From Novosphingobium sp. KCTC 2891 (GTDB lineage: Bacteria > Pseudomonadota > Alphaproteobacteria > Sphingomonadales > Sphingomonadaceae), in assembly GCF_025938155.1 (NCBI RefSeq), contig NZ_JAPCZG010000001.1:714111-778110 (forward strand): a stretch of DNA of 64,000 nt, read 5' to 3'. The notes beneath the pieces are model-generated. The model did no database searches. It was not told the origin of the DNA and worked only from the letters and a program-made list of their open reading frames with translations. A program made the translations under genes and the position numbers. This document shows positions 38,998-48,029 of the stretch, piece after piece. How positions within the stretch are numbered: position 1 is the stretch's first letter; every line of letters begins with the position of its first letter.

Positions 38998-39555
38998 TTA
39001 TCCCAGCAGCGGCGCCCGGCGGTACGTGGCGATGTCCTCGATTTCGACGATGGGCGACGTGGTCCGATCCCAGGCTTCGTGGGCGCGCTTCCACACGCCG
39101 AACAGGCCCATGATATGCGGCGGGTCGCCGTGGATCTCGGTGAACGCGCCATTGAGCGCACGGGTGTCGAAGTAGGCGGCGTTGACTTCGTCGGCGTAGA
39201 GCTCTGTCGCGAGTTCATAACCCATGTCCAGCCACCGCTGACGTTCCGCCGCGAAGTCCGACACTAGGTAGGCAATGTGGTGGAAGCCTTCCTCGCCATC
39301 CGCGAACATGTCGCGATAGATCGACGGCTGGTCGTCATGCTGTTCGATGAACTGGATCATGGTGTCGCCCAGATAGCCGAACGCATAGGACACGTCGGCT
39401 TCGGTGCTGGTTCCGCGATACCGGAATTCGTCGGCCTTGTGGTGCCGCGCCATGAAAAACGGACCGGCACCGAACGCATCGGCCCAGCGGCGCGCAGCCT
39501 CGTCGATGCTGCGCACGAAATAGGCTTGCTGGAACAGCGGGTATGTCGTGGTCAT
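38998..39555 (-). CDS. VOC (glyoxalase/dioxygenase superfamily) protein
   Basis: The 185-residue product has a vicinal-oxygen-chelate layout: QAYFVRSIDEAARRWADAFG at the N-terminus, FIEQHDDQPSIYRDMFADGE, and GFHHIAYLVSDFAAERQRW with metal-ligand histidines. Such proteins act on lactoylglutathione, ring-cleavage substrates or others; specific activity is unknown. A single-gene unit with about 150-200 bp gaps on both sides. Confidence 0.85.
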   Translation of the reverse strand: MTTTYPLFQQAYFVRSIDEAARRWADAFGAGPFFMARHHKADEFRYRGTSTEADVSYAFGYLGDTMIQFIEQHDDQPSIYRDMFADGEEGFHHIAYLVSDFAAERQRWLDMGYELATELYADEVNAAYFDTRALNGAFTEIHGDPPHIMGLFGVWKRAHEAWDRTTSPIVEIEDIATYRRAPLLG

Positions 39556-39753
39556 GGCGGCGTGGTCCTCTCAGCGGCGCGTCGGTCACGCGCTCGTTAG
39601 CGGACCATCTGGCCTGTCATGAAAGACGCGTTCCACTCATCATTAGGGCAGGCGCCATTCGCTGGGGGAGTGGCTCGCGCGGCGCTGGCGCCAGATTTGG
39701 TGATCGCCAGACGCATCGGGCTGGTTTCCCCGACGCATCTGGCCATTGGTCCG

Positions 39754-40500
39754 TCATGCGGCGAACAGCCGCGGAGGTGCACCCGGCGATCGGTTCGAAA
39801 GCCCGCCCGTAAGCCGTGCCGGGCTGGCTTCGGGCGTGTTCAGGTCGAAGCCGGAGTTGAGCGCCCAGGCCACGGCCTGCGTGCGATTGTGCAGGTGCAG
39901 CTTGCGCAGGATCGCCTTCACGTGGACTTTCACGGTGGCTTCGCTGATGCCAAGGTTCTGGGCGATAACTTTGTTCGGCTCGCCCCGGCACATCCTGCGG
40001 AACGTTTCGACCTCACGCTCGGACAGGGACTGGGTCAGCTTGGACTCGCGAGCGGTCTGGCGGGGGCTCGCATTGATCCTCCCGGGCAGGAATTGCGCCA
40101 GCGCGCTGGGCATCACTTTTTCGCCCATCGCCACCAGTTTCAGCGATTCCATCAGCGGTTGGCAGGCGATTTCCTTGACGATGAAGCCGCAGGCCCCTGT
40201 TTCAAAGGCGTGCATCATGCGGTCAAAGTCGAAGTCATCGGCCAGTATGATCGTGCGCGCCGCAGGATATTCGGCGCGAAAATGCTCCATGTCGATGTCA
40301 ATGTCGTCACCGTTCCCAGTGTCGAAGATGATGATGTGCGGTGACGCTACATCCTTAGGCCAGTCGGCAAAGGATTGATAACTGTCATGCGACGCCAGAA
40401 CTCTGAAGTTCTGTTCTTCGAGTATCCGTCGCAATCCCTCGCGGGCTAGGTTGTTATGTCCGACGATGAATACCGAGATTTCGGCTGCAAAAGCAGTCAT
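39754..40500 (-). CDS. LuxR-type response regulator with degenerate receiver domain
   Basis: The 248-residue product has an N-terminal receiver-like fold (SVFIVGHNNLAREGLRRILE) and a C-terminal LuxR/GerE HTH: LTQSLSEREVETFRRMCRGE with VIAQNLGISEATVKVHVKAI. The usual acidic pair at the end of strand beta-1 is replaced by Gly-His-Asn, and the aspartate of the IIIFDTGNG segment is in the place of the phosphoacceptor. It therefore may not be switched by phosphorylation, like CsgD- and VpsT-type biofilm regulators. AAGGGG about 8 nt before ATG supports the start. It sits beside the Pel region and is a candidate regulator of it, although no sensor kinase is adjacent. Confidence 0.88.
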   Translation of the reverse strand: MTAFAAEISVFIVGHNNLAREGLRRILEEQNFRVLASHDSYQSFADWPKDVASPHIIIFDTGNGDDIDIDMEHFRAEYPAARTIILADDFDFDRMMHAFETGACGFIVKEIACQPLMESLKLVAMGEKVMPSALAQFLPGRINASPRQTARESKLTQSLSEREVETFRRMCRGEPNKVIAQNLGISEATVKVHVKAILRKLHLHNRTQAVAWALNSGFDLNTPEASPARLTGGLSNRSPGAPPRLFAA

Positions 40501-40751
40501 GTGCGTGGCCCCTTGCAAAACAATCGCGGCCCGTCTTTTCTGGGTAATTGGCACTCGCAATCCCAGATGTTTATTATTAACAACCCATTAGCTCACCTGC
40601 TCGCCAAAATGTCTAGTCCAATCAGCCATCCCCAACCGGGACGGCTCTTTTGGGTGATGGCTGTCAAAAAATTGCCACATATATTCAGGGCCTTGCGAAC
40701 GGCGGGTGTGGTGCGCGCAATGGGGGTTCGTCCAAAATGAAGATGGTTCCA

Positions 40752-40776
40752 CCCCCTCCGAGGCCCATTTCGGGGG
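40752..40776 (-). terminator. Weak hairpin after the mini GH114 gene
   Basis: On the minus strand CCCCCGA pairs with TCGGAGGGGG with one bulged A, about 65 nt after the stop. No T-tract, weak candidate. Confidence 0.3.
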
Positions 40777-40841
40777 ATCGGACTCTCGAAATCGCCTGTC
40801 GAAGCGCCCCCGAGTCGGTTTCGGTGCCCGGAGTCGCCCTG

Positions 40842-41054
40842 TCAGATCAGCAGGATGTCGTGTGAGTCGATCGTCGGATGATTTGCCAGCACGGCGATCT
40901 CGACCTGTGCCCCGCCGCCCATCTGGGCGACCTGCGTGGGGGTGAATGCCACCCCGTCGTCGTTGTAGAGGTCGATTACCTTCACGTCGAATGGCGCCAA
41001 GGCGACCTCTGACGGGACGATGCCCTGGAGGACATACATTCCGGTGCGTGCCAT
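40842..41054 (-). CDS. 70-residue internally deleted paralogue of the GH114-RTX protein
   Basis: Residues 1-48 ([20 protein letters not shown]...TQVAQMGGG) match residues 1-48 of the 461-residue GH114-RTX product encoded on the other strand, and residues 49-70 (AQVEIAVLANHPTIDSHDIL...) align without gaps to its last 22 residues. The whole catalytic core, threonine linker and RTX repeats (about 390 residues) are missing. A GAGGATAGTT-ATG start signal is intact, and the reading frame is open to the terminal I, the hydrophobic end typical of type I secretion signals. So it may be an expressed mini-protein or a decaying copy. Most differences in the first 97 nt are synonymous. Confidence 0.8.
   Translation of the reverse strand: MARTGMYVLQGIVPSEVALAPFDVKVIDLYNDDGVAFTPTQVAQMGGGAQVEIAVLANHPTIDSHDILLI
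40918..40957 (-). repeat. Perfect 40-bp inverted repeat, copy 1 (in mini GH114 gene)
   Basis: Identical in reverse complement to 41751-41790 within the full-length gene. In both genes it begins 97 nt after the ATG and lies in the same codon phase. The flanking 97 nt of the two genes differ at about 27 positions by hand count, so the repeat stands out as a sharply bounded tract. Confidence 0.9.
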
Positions 41055-41653
41055 AACTATCCTCGTTTCCGATATGATGATTGCAGCGCGCCATGTGCGG
41101 CGCTGCGGTGAAATGGGCGTTCGGCCTCTGTCCGTCGCGCCAGCTGAACCGGCCATCGTGTGCCGCGACGGATGCCGCGGATCGTGGCCCTGCGGCTCAT
41201 CTCTGGCGATTCTGGGGGCAATACTTCGCCCGGCGCGGTGAGGGGTGGCTGGAAAGGCCGGTCGATTGATCGCTCGCATGCTGTCCGCACGGGGCGCCGA
41301 CCCCGGCTACTGCGATCAGGTCGCGGAAATCCGAGGTTGGCGCGAATGTGGTACCGCGAGCTACGCTCACCCTCGCCATCGGTTTTTAAATGCAGTCCGC
41401 TGAAAAATTGTGACCAGGGCCGCGAGGTGAGCGTTGCGCCAGATTTCCGATCAATGAAATTGATTTCTAACAATAAACCAGAAGTAAATTCATAAAATGG
41501 TTTCGAAAATATCTTGGGTTTATTTGTATTAATATTTGTTAATATGGCGTTAATCTTATTTCTTGGCCTAAGGTTAGGCAATTTCCGCCAAAAGTAATTA
41601 ATAGAACGACGGATTTGCCGCTTTTTGTCTATAAAACAACAAGGTAGTGCAGC
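41055..41653. other. Divergent intergenic region of the two GH114 paralogues
   Basis: 600 bp with no gene I support. The right part (about 41440-41650) is markedly AT-rich in a GC-rich genome and includes a near-palindrome at 41566-41579. A ribosome-binding-like AAGGTAG lies before the ATG at 41654. Promoters for both paralogues should be here. Confidence 0.7.
41566..41579. promoter_or_regulatory. Candidate operator, GCCTAA-GG-TTAGGC dyad
   Basis: Perfect 6-bp dyad with a 2-bp spacer, 75 bp upstream of the GH114-RTX start codon and inside the AT-rich segment. A likely regulator-binding site; identity unknown. Confidence 0.4.
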
Positions 41654-43039
41654 ATGGCCAGGACAAGCATGTATGCGTTGCAAGGGATCGTACCTTCGGA
41701 AGTCGCCGTAGCCCCCTTCGACGTCAAAATCATCGACATCTACGATGACAACGGGGTGGCATTCACCCCCACGCAGGTCGCCCAGATGGGTGGCGGACCA
41801 GGCAGCGCGCTGCTGCTGGGGTACTTCAGTGTCGGCGAAGCCGAGACCTATCGCGACTATTTCAACTCCATTCCCAAGACCGCATTGGGCCCGGAAAACA
41901 CGCAGTGGGCGGGCAACTACCAGGTTGCCTACTGGACGGCGGAATGGCGCAGCGTGGCCACCGCCTACATCGACCGGCTGATCGCCGCCGGCTATGATGG
42001 CGTCTGCCTCGACGTGGTCGATGAATACCAGCAGGCTTGGGCGCAGGCCAACGCGCCGGGCGGTGCGGCTGGCGCCGAAAAGGCGATGGTCGATCTTGTC
42101 GCCTATCTGGCGGACTATGCCCATACCAAGGCACCGGGGTTCCGCATCTGGGCGAACAACGCCGAGGAACTTCTGACCAATACTACCTATTTCAGCCATA
42201 TCGACGGCGTGAACAAGGAAAACCTCTACTACACCGATACCGGCGCCCAGCAGTCGCTGGCATCGACGCAGTGGAGCCTCGATCTGTTGCATCTGCTTAC
42301 CGCCGCCGGCAAGGACGTGGTCAGCATCGAATATGTCTCTTCGGCTGCTGCTGTTGCCGATGTGGAAGCCAAGGCCGCGCATGATGGCATCGGTTATTAC
42401 ACAACCGATATCAATCTCAGCGGCATCAGCTACACCGGTGTGTTGCCCGGCCAGATTATCCACCCCGACTGGAGCGGCCTGACCACGACCAGCACCACGA
42501 CGACCGGAACGACGTCTACAACCACGACTACGACGACCAGCACGGCGACGGCCAGCACCGCATCCGCCGATCTCGTCCTGAATGGTGACGGCGCGGCGAA
42601 TACGCTTGTGGGCAAGGAAGGCAACGACAAGCTGTTCGGATTCGCCGGCAACGACGTCCTGAAGGGCAATGGTGGCAACGACTGGTTGGAAGGCGGCTCG
42701 GGGAACGATCGCCTGGTGGGCGGTGCGGGCTCGGATTCGTTCGTGTTCTCCGCAACCGGCAACGCCAATTTCGACAAGATCTTGGATTTCCAGCCGGGGA
42801 TCGACCATGTCCTGTTGAAGGCGACTACCTTCACGCACGCGGGCCCGGCGGGGGTTCTCGCCGATGCTGCGTTCTGGGAAGGTTCCCGGGCGCACGATGC
42901 CACCGACCGGATCATTTACAATTCGGGCACTGGCGGCGTCTTCTACGATCCGGACGGCACCGGCGCGGCGGCGCAGGTCAAGATCGCCTCGGTCGTCGCG
43001 GGCACAGCTCTCACTCATTTCGATTTCATCGTCATCTGA
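41654..43039 (+). CDS. GH114-type glycoside hydrolase fused to RTX repeats (type I secreted)
   Basis: The 461-residue product has no signal peptide. Residues about 20-270 are a GH114-like (endo-alpha-1,4-polygalactosaminidase) TIM barrel: [38 protein letters not shown] and [13 protein letters not shown], with the acidic residues typical of the family. A threonine-rich linker spans about 276-300. Residues about 309-362 carry RTX nonapeptides ([19 protein letters not shown] and similar), and the C-terminus ends in a hydrophobic FDFIVI. This is a type I secreted enzyme expected to cut GalNAc-containing polymer such as Pel. The gene converges on pelF with an 8-nt overlap. Its N-terminus is duplicated in the mini gene at 40842-41054. 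Confidence 0.9.
   Translation: MARTSMYALQGIVPSEVAVAPFDVKIIDIYDDNGVAFTPTQVAQMGGGPGSALLLGYFSVGEAETYRDYFNSIPKTALGPENTQWAGNYQVAYWTAEWRSVATAYIDRLIAAGYDGVCLDVVDEYQQAWAQANAPGGAAGAEKAMVDLVAYLADYAHTKAPGFRIWANNAEELLTNTTYFSHIDGVNKENLYYTDTGAQQSLASTQWSLDLLHLLTAAGKDVVSIEYVSSAAAVADVEAKAAHDGIGYYTTDINLSGISYTGVLPGQIIHPDWSGLTTTSTTTTGTTSTTTTTTTSTATASTASADLVLNGDGAANTLVGKEGNDKLFGFAGNDVLKGNGGNDWLEGGSGNDRLVGGAGSDSFVFSATGNANFDKILDFQPGIDHVLLKATTFTHAGPAGVLADAAFWEGSRAHDATDRIIYNSGTGGVFYDPDGTGAAAQVKIASVVAGTALTHFDFIVI
41751..41790 (+). repeat. Perfect 40-bp inverted repeat, copy 2 (in GH114-RTX gene)
   Basis: Reverse-complement identical to 40918-40957; begins 97 nt after the ATG, as in the other copy. The two repeats bound a 793-bp segment that contains both promoters and both N-termini. 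Confidence 0.9.
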
Positions 43040-44588
43040 CGGGAGCGATTTCGATCGGACGGACGGGGGGCAGGTCCGGCGCAGATGCGCCGGGCGTGTC
43101 CCCTGCCTCGTTTCCGGCAACGCTTTCCGCGCTGCCGGTATAGATCCGCCGGTATTGCGCGACGATACCGGACCAATCGTAATCCGCGTGAACGCGGTCC
43201 TGCATCGCCTGACCCATTTCCGCCCGCAGCGCCGGATCGCGCAACAGGCGCAGCAGCGCAGTCGATGTCGCCTCGGGATCGACCAGCGCCGTGATGATGC
43301 CGCCATGGCGCGCGCCGGGGCTGGTGCCCTCGATCAATTCGCGGCAACTGCCCACGTCCGGGGCGACGGACGGAATGCCGCAGGCGCCGGCTTCCAGGAT
43401 CACCAGCGGCTGAGCTTCGGAAAGGCTGGTCAGAACCAGGATGTCGATCTGCGGCATCCAGTCGACCACGTTGACGCGGCCCGGGAATGCGATCACGTCC
43501 TCCATCCCGAGTTCGGCGACAAGTGCATCGCAGTCTGCCGCGTAGTCTGCATCCTCGTCCTTTGGGCCGAGCACGGCGAAGCGGGCCTGGGGGAACGCCG
43601 CGTGCACCAGCGCGGCGGCGCGGATGAAGGTCTTGATATCCTTGATCGGAACGACCCGCCCGATCAGCGCGATCAGCGGCTTCGCCTCGTCGCGGTTGGA
43701 AACGACATCGGCGAACCGCTCGGGCCGAATGCCGTTGGGGATCACCCGCAGACGGTCTCGCTGCGCGCCCAGCCGGGCCTGCACCTCGCTGTTCGCACCA
43801 TAGAGCGCGATGATCGGACTGCACGCATCGTAGCAACCATGAGCATAGCTTTCGAACGCGGCGGACCACAGGTCGCGCAGGTCGTGGTGTTCGCGCGCCA
43901 GCACCAGACCCGTCTCGGTCTGGTCGCCCATCCACTCCGCCATCATGATCTCGATCTGGCGTTCCAACAGGTAGATGCCGTGCTCGGTCAGGAATGCCGG
44001 GCGGCCCGTTTCGTAGGTCGCTCGCGCTGCCAGCAATCCGGCAAATCCGGTGGAAAGCGTGTGATAGATCCGCGCGCGGGGCAGGGGGGCCAGCAGCACA
44101 GCGAGCAGCCCGCCGAGCAGGATCCGCGTTGCCCAGAAGAAGTGATGGAACGAAGCCGAAGGGAAGGCCTTGCGGTAATGTCCCGACAGGATCGCGAACA
44201 TTTCGGGGCTGGACATGATGTCGCCCACGCGCGGCGTCGGACGCAGGGCCCCAAGCTCGGCGTTGAGCGAGCGCAGCAGGTCGGGCGCGCCCGTTTCGAG
44301 GAATTGGTGCAACAGGCGCCCGATCCGGTCGGCGATGCGCGGCGCCACCGCGGCCGGTCGGCGCGGGGCGAACGAAAGCGGCACTTCCACGATCTCGATC
44401 ACGTTGGGCGGCGGCGTCACGTGCCACGGCTGCGTATGTTCGTCGGCCTTGATCGCCAGGACCGAGAAGGTGATGTCCGGCAGGCTGGTGATCAGTTCCT
44501 GCAACCAGCTGGCGACCCCTCCGGTAACATAGGGATAGGCTCCTTCCACGATCACGCATACGTCGCTTTCGCGCGCCGGTTCGGTCAT
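43032..44588 (-). CDS. pelF: Pel exopolysaccharide glycosyltransferase PelF
   Basis: The 518-residue GT4-family product matches Pel[21 protein letters not shown] at the N-terminus, [27 protein letters not shown] and the GT4 EX7E motif in [18 protein letters not shown]. PelF is the cytosolic polymerase that uses UDP-sugars (GalNAc/GlcNAc) for Pel. No TM helix is seen. Its last 8 nt overlap the convergent GH114-RTX gene, and its first 4 nt overlap the PelE-like gene. Confidence 0.95.
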   Translation of the reverse strand: MTEPARESDVCVIVEGAYPYVTGGVASWLQELITSLPDITFSVLAIKADEHTQPWHVTPPPNVIEIVEVPLSFAPRRPAAVAPRIADRIGRLLHQFLETGAPDLLRSLNAELGALRPTPRVGDIMSSPEMFAILSGHYRKAFPSASFHHFFWATRILLGGLLAVLLAPLPRARIYHTLSTGFAGLLAARATYETGRPAFLTEHGIYLLERQIEIMMAEWMGDQTETGLVLAREHHDLRDLWSAAFESYAHGCYDACSPIIALYGANSEVQARLGAQRDRLRVIPNGIRPERFADVVSNRDEAKPLIALIGRVVPIKDIKTFIRAAALVHAAFPQARFAVLGPKDEDADYAADCDALVAELGMEDVIAFPGRVNVVDWMPQIDILVLTSLSEAQPLVILEAGACGIPSVAPDVGSCRELIEGTSPGARHGGIITALVDPEATSTALLRLLRDPALRAEMGQAMQDRVHADYDWSGIVAQYRRIYTGSAESVAGNEAGDTPGASAPDLPPVRPIEIAPVR

Positions 44589-45442
44589 GCGGCCACCGCT
44601 GCGGGGGCCAGTCGCACGATGCGGGGCTGCGCGGCACTGTGCTGCAGCTTTTCCCCGTTCAGCTGCGACAGCGCATCGGCGGCAGCATCGCAGCGTTTGC
44701 CGCGCAGGCGCGGATCGCGCAGCACCGCCGTCAGCCGCGATCGCGCCTTGTTGCGCAGCATCGACCGCTGCGATTGCGACAGCAGCACGTTGTTGCAGCC
44801 GTGCTCGAACAGCAGCATCGCGAAATCGTATTGATCGTGGATGTCCGGTGTCGGCTCGGCCTCGGCACGGGCGATCCGATCGCTGAGGTTGGCGCTGATC
44901 TGCGCCGACGTCGCCGCCGCCAGTGCACGCACCGTTTGGTCAGGGTCGGCGAGGGCCATCGCGACCAGCGGGGTCAGCCGGGGCTCGAATGAGCGAACCA
45001 CCGTCTGTAGCGCCCGGCACCTGCTGTCCAGCGGGCCATGCTTCAGGATCGAGGCGAGCGATTCCACCTTGTCGTGACGGGGAAAGCTGATGCGTTCGTC
45101 CAGCAACCGGGCGATCGTCAGTTCCGTGGAAGGCGTCTTCCTGCGATCTGCGCCAGTATTGCCACGCGCGCCGATATCGGTCCGGTCGGCGCGCGACCGG
45201 GGCCGCGACCATGGGCGGATCAGCAGCAGGGCAAGAATGGCGGGCGGGCCGAGAACGGCGCCAAGCGGCAGCGCCAATCCGTTCCAGCCCCGCGGTTCCG
45301 ACCGTCGGCGCAGCGAGGCGAGCGCGGCCAGCGTCAACGCGGTGTGCAGCACGCCCAGCCAGCGCGAAGCTGCCGCGCCGCCTTCAAACCAGGCCAGCGC
45401 CACAACCATGTCCGCCAGCGCCAGGCCCGCCAGTGCGATCAT
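44585..45442 (-). CDS. pelE: PelE-like inner-membrane protein
   Basis: The 285-residue product has two N-terminal hydrophobic segments (MIALAGLALADMVVALAWF, and PLGAVLGPPAILALLLI near residue 65) and a cytoplasmic helical-repeat domain with HEAT-like features (VAMALADPDQTVRALAAAT, FEHGCNNVLLSQSQRSML). It is placed between pelD and pelF exactly as pelE is in known pel operons, and the layout matches, so the identity rests mainly on position and topology. It should help PelD and PelF form the synthase complex. ATGA overlaps on both sides. Confidence 0.75.
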   Translation of the reverse strand: MIALAGLALADMVVALAWFEGGAAASRWLGVLHTALTLAALASLRRRSEPRGWNGLALPLGAVLGPPAILALLLIRPWSRPRSRADRTDIGARGNTGADRRKTPSTELTIARLLDERISFPRHDKVESLASILKHGPLDSRCRALQTVVRSFEPRLTPLVAMALADPDQTVRALAAATSAQISANLSDRIARAEAEPTPDIHDQYDFAMLLFEHGCNNVLLSQSQRSMLRNKARSRLTAVLRDPRLRGKRCDAAADALSQLNGEKLQHSAAQPRIVRLAPAAVAA

Positions 45443-46497
45443 GCGGCGTTCTCCCGCGTCATCAGCCACGGCCGCATGGGCAGCGGCAGCGGTTCGACGC
45501 GTTGTTGCAGTTGCACTCCAAGCCTGGCCAGGGACTGGGCAACGTGCTGCAATTCGGCCAGCATCGCCTGGCTGGCGACCGCCTTGCCCACGCTTTCGTC
45601 CACGCTCATGCTTTCAAGCGCCAGAACCCCGCAGAGCACCGGGTCGCCATCGGCATAGACCGGCAGGATCAGTTCGCCGCAGTCCAGCCGGATTGCCTGA
45701 CCGTCGCTCGCCGGCCCCCCCTTGCCAAAGCGTTCGATCAGGTCTCCCCATGAAAGGTCGCTGCGCGCGGTGCTGCCGCGAAACAGCGGCATCAGTTGCT
45801 GGTCGCGCACCGTGTAGAACGTGAAGGCCTCGTTTCCGGCGGCCAGCGCGATCAGCCGCTCGATGCCGGCGACCTGCTTTGCCGGCCCCGCTTCGACCAG
45901 ATGGATCGCGGCGGCCACGGCATCGCCCACCGTCCGCTCCTCGGTCACGATGCGAACCTGAAGCCGGCGGTTGGTCTGCGCCAGATCGCTGATCGTCTCG
46001 GCCAGCTTGTGCTGATCGCGTTGCAGCTTGTTGCGATGCCGCGCCAGCTTGCGGATCGTGGTCAGCCGGTTCGAGGTGATTTCGCCGATCAGCAGCGCTG
46101 CGATCACCCACAGCATCGGCAGGATCGACAGCGACAGCATCCGTTGGAGATGATCGCCAGCCGCACCGTGGGCAGGGGCGGTGACCCAGATAGCCGTGGC
46201 GACGATCGCTGCCGATAATCCGGCGCCGCTGCCATAGCACGTCGCCATTAGCAGCACCGGCAGCCAATAGGGATTGGGCTCGACCCCGGCATAGGCATGG
46301 CCGGCGAAAAAGGTATGGTCGATGCCCAGCAGGATGCTGAACACCACTGCCATTTCGGCGAGCAGCCGCACTTTCGGCGGCGATCCGGGGAGCGATGGTG
46401 CCGGAGTGGACGGGGGCTGGAGCGTTTCGTCAGGCGGGGGCGCGCGGCTGGTAAGCTGGACGGGCGCGGTCCGCGAAAAGAGCGACTTGAGCTGCAT
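45439..46497 (-). CDS. pelD: PelD-like membrane GAF protein lacking the GGDEF domain
   Basis: The 352-residue product has four hydrophobic segments (about residues 45-125, e.g. YWLPVLLMATCYGSGAGLSA), a coiled-coil (residues about 135-180) and a GAF domain (about 195-325: AFTFYTVRDQQLMPLFRGS, ILPVYADGDPVLCGVLALES). Typical PelD has about 450 residues because a degenerate GGDEF domain with an RxxD c-di-GMP site follows the GAF. Here the protein ends soon after the GAF and I find no RxxD tetrapeptide. It is still likely the scaffold for PelE/PelF/PelG. Overlaps both neighbours. Confidence 0.85.
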   Translation of the reverse strand: MQLKSLFSRTAPVQLTSRAPPPDETLQPPSTPAPSLPGSPPKVRLLAEMAVVFSILLGIDHTFFAGHAYAGVEPNPYWLPVLLMATCYGSGAGLSAAIVATAIWVTAPAHGAAGDHLQRMLSLSILPMLWVIAALLIGEITSNRLTTIRKLARHRNKLQRDQHKLAETISDLAQTNRRLQVRIVTEERTVGDAVAAAIHLVEAGPAKQVAGIERLIALAAGNEAFTFYTVRDQQLMPLFRGSTARSDLSWGDLIERFGKGGPASDGQAIRLDCGELILPVYADGDPVLCGVLALESMSVDESVGKAVASQAMLAELQHVAQSLARLGVQLQQRVEPLPLPMRPWLMTRENAA

Positions 46498-48029
46498 TAT
46501 CTGGCCCCCAACGCGCGAGAAATCGAAACGCGGACGAAATACTGCCGTCCGGAGATCGCCGGCCGCGAGATCGAACTGACCCCACCGCTGGCCTCCAGCC
46601 GCCAGGCATCGCCCAGATTGGCCAGCGCCCCGACGCTGGCGGTCGGACCGCTGCCGCCGTAACGATCCTTCGTCCAACCCGCGGCGGCAGTGATCTGCGC
46701 GGACTTGATCGGCTTGCTCATGATGACCTGAAGCGTGTGGTTTTCTCGGTTGGACAGCGGAATGAACGGAATCCCGTTGGCCCGGCTCCGGGTCCAGTCC
46801 ACGTACTCGGCGTCGAGCCTGTAGCTGAACTGGACCGACAGCGGACGCCGCAGCACGAGGTAATCCAGACCGCCCAGGACTTGCGTGGTTCGTGTCCGTA
46901 CCCCGCCGCCCGGCAGGCCGTAGCCGGCGATGCCCGCGTCTGCCTGCGCCGTGAGTTCGGGTGTGATGCGGATGGTGCCGCCCACGCCGATGCGGCTCAG
47001 GTGTCCGCCGAACACGGCCTGCTCCGCAGTGGAGAAATCGGGCAGACGATAGGCGCCGTAGATCCGGGCCTGCCGTTCTGGCGACCCGATCACGAAGCGT
47101 GCCCCGATGCCGGCAAGGTCCTTGTCGAGCATGGCCGATCCCTGGAGCGAGATGCGGATGCCCGCGTCGGTGAGGAGGTTGGCCGTAAGGTCGGCGATGG
47201 TAAGCCTGCCGCGGGCGCGGGGCAGGTAGCCGCTGGCGCTCGCAACGCCCTCAACGGTGGTGCGGATATGCCGCACACCGCCGCCCACCATCAGCCCTGA
47301 AGCGAGCGGTACGCTCGCTTCCACGCCGGATTCCCATTGGGAAAAGGTCTTGCCGTCGCGGTAGATCGTGGCCGCTGCAGCGCGTCCGCCGGATTCCCCG
47401 ATGATGCGCCGTGCCATGGGATCGTCTGCCGCCAGCGAGAGATACCGTGCGGCGGCATCCGCCGTGCGGCCCTCGGCGGCCTCGGCATCGGCCAGCGCGC
47501 GCTGGACCTGCTTGTTGTCAGGGTAGGCCTGCGCCAGGTCTTCCAGTCGGCGGCGCGCTTCGCCCGGATAACCGGCGGCGGCATCCGCCTGCGCTCGCGC
47601 CAAGGCGAGTTCGATGCCGGAATCGTCGCCGGCCGGCGTGGTGGCATTGGCGGCCGTGTCTTCTTCCACGAAGCGCACCACAACGGACCGCTCGCCCGGC
47701 GTTGCAACGATGCGATTTCCGGCATTGGGGCGCATCACGAGGCTATCGTCGTTCCAGCGCAGATCGGCCAGAAAAGGGCGCGTAATGGCCGCAAAGCGCT
47801 TGACCTCGGCATCGTCCAGCGGCCGGTCGAACCGCAGTACAAGTTCGTATACGCCTTGCTCCATCGAGAGCTGGACGGCGCCGGGCCAGTCGAGACGCGC
47901 CTCGCGCGAGACTGGCGTGGCAGAAGTTTCGTCCGGCAGCGGGGCTCTGCCGCCGGCCGGAGCCTCGTCCAGGCCCGGTGCCGAGACGCCCGCCAGCGCC
48001 ATGAAAAGGCCGAAGAATGCGCCGCTCAT
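46497..48029 (-). CDS. pelB: PelB C-terminal half: outer-membrane beta-barrel
   Basis: The 510-residue product has an N-terminal hydrophobic stretch, a short TPR-like part (about residues 140-200: ARAQADAAAGYPGEARRRLE, AYPDNKQVQRALADAEAAEG), then an amphipathic beta-rich region with alternating hydrophobic residues to the C-terminus (VSSISRPAISGRQYFVRVSI), expected to form the export barrel. It corresponds to the C-terminal half of Pseudomonas PelB. ATGA overlap with the TPR gene upstream and TAATG overlap with pelD. It is unclear whether the N-terminus is a cleaved signal. Confidence 0.82.
   Translation of the reverse strand: MSGAFFGLFMALAGVSAPGLDEAPAGGRAPLPDETSATPVSREARLDWPGAVQLSMEQGVYELVLRFDRPLDDAEVKRFAAITRPFLADLRWNDDSLVMRPNAGNRIVATPGERSVVVRFVEEDTAANATTPAGDDSGIELALARAQADAAAGYPGEARRRLEDLAQAYPDNKQVQRALADAEAAEGRTADAAARYLSLAADDPMARRIIGESGGRAAAATIYRDGKTFSQWESGVEASVPLASGLMVGGGVRHIRTTVEGVASASGYLPRARGRLTIADLTANLLTDAGIRISLQGSAMLDKDLAGIGARFVIGSPERQARIYGAYRLPDFSTAEQAVFGGHLSRIGVGGTIRITPELTAQADAGIAGYGLPGGGVRTRTTQVLGGLDYLVLRRPLSVQFSYRLDAEYVDWTRSRANGIPFIPLSNRENHTLQVIMSKPIKSAQITAAAGWTKDRYGGSGPTASVGALANLGDAWRLEASGGVSSISRPAISGRQYFVRVSISRALGAR

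Noticed and set aside
41401..41653. AT-rich segment as a possible mobile-element scar or phase-variable promoter with an invertase site
   Set aside because: No transposase, terminal repeats or recombinase site seen; kept only as intergenic region.
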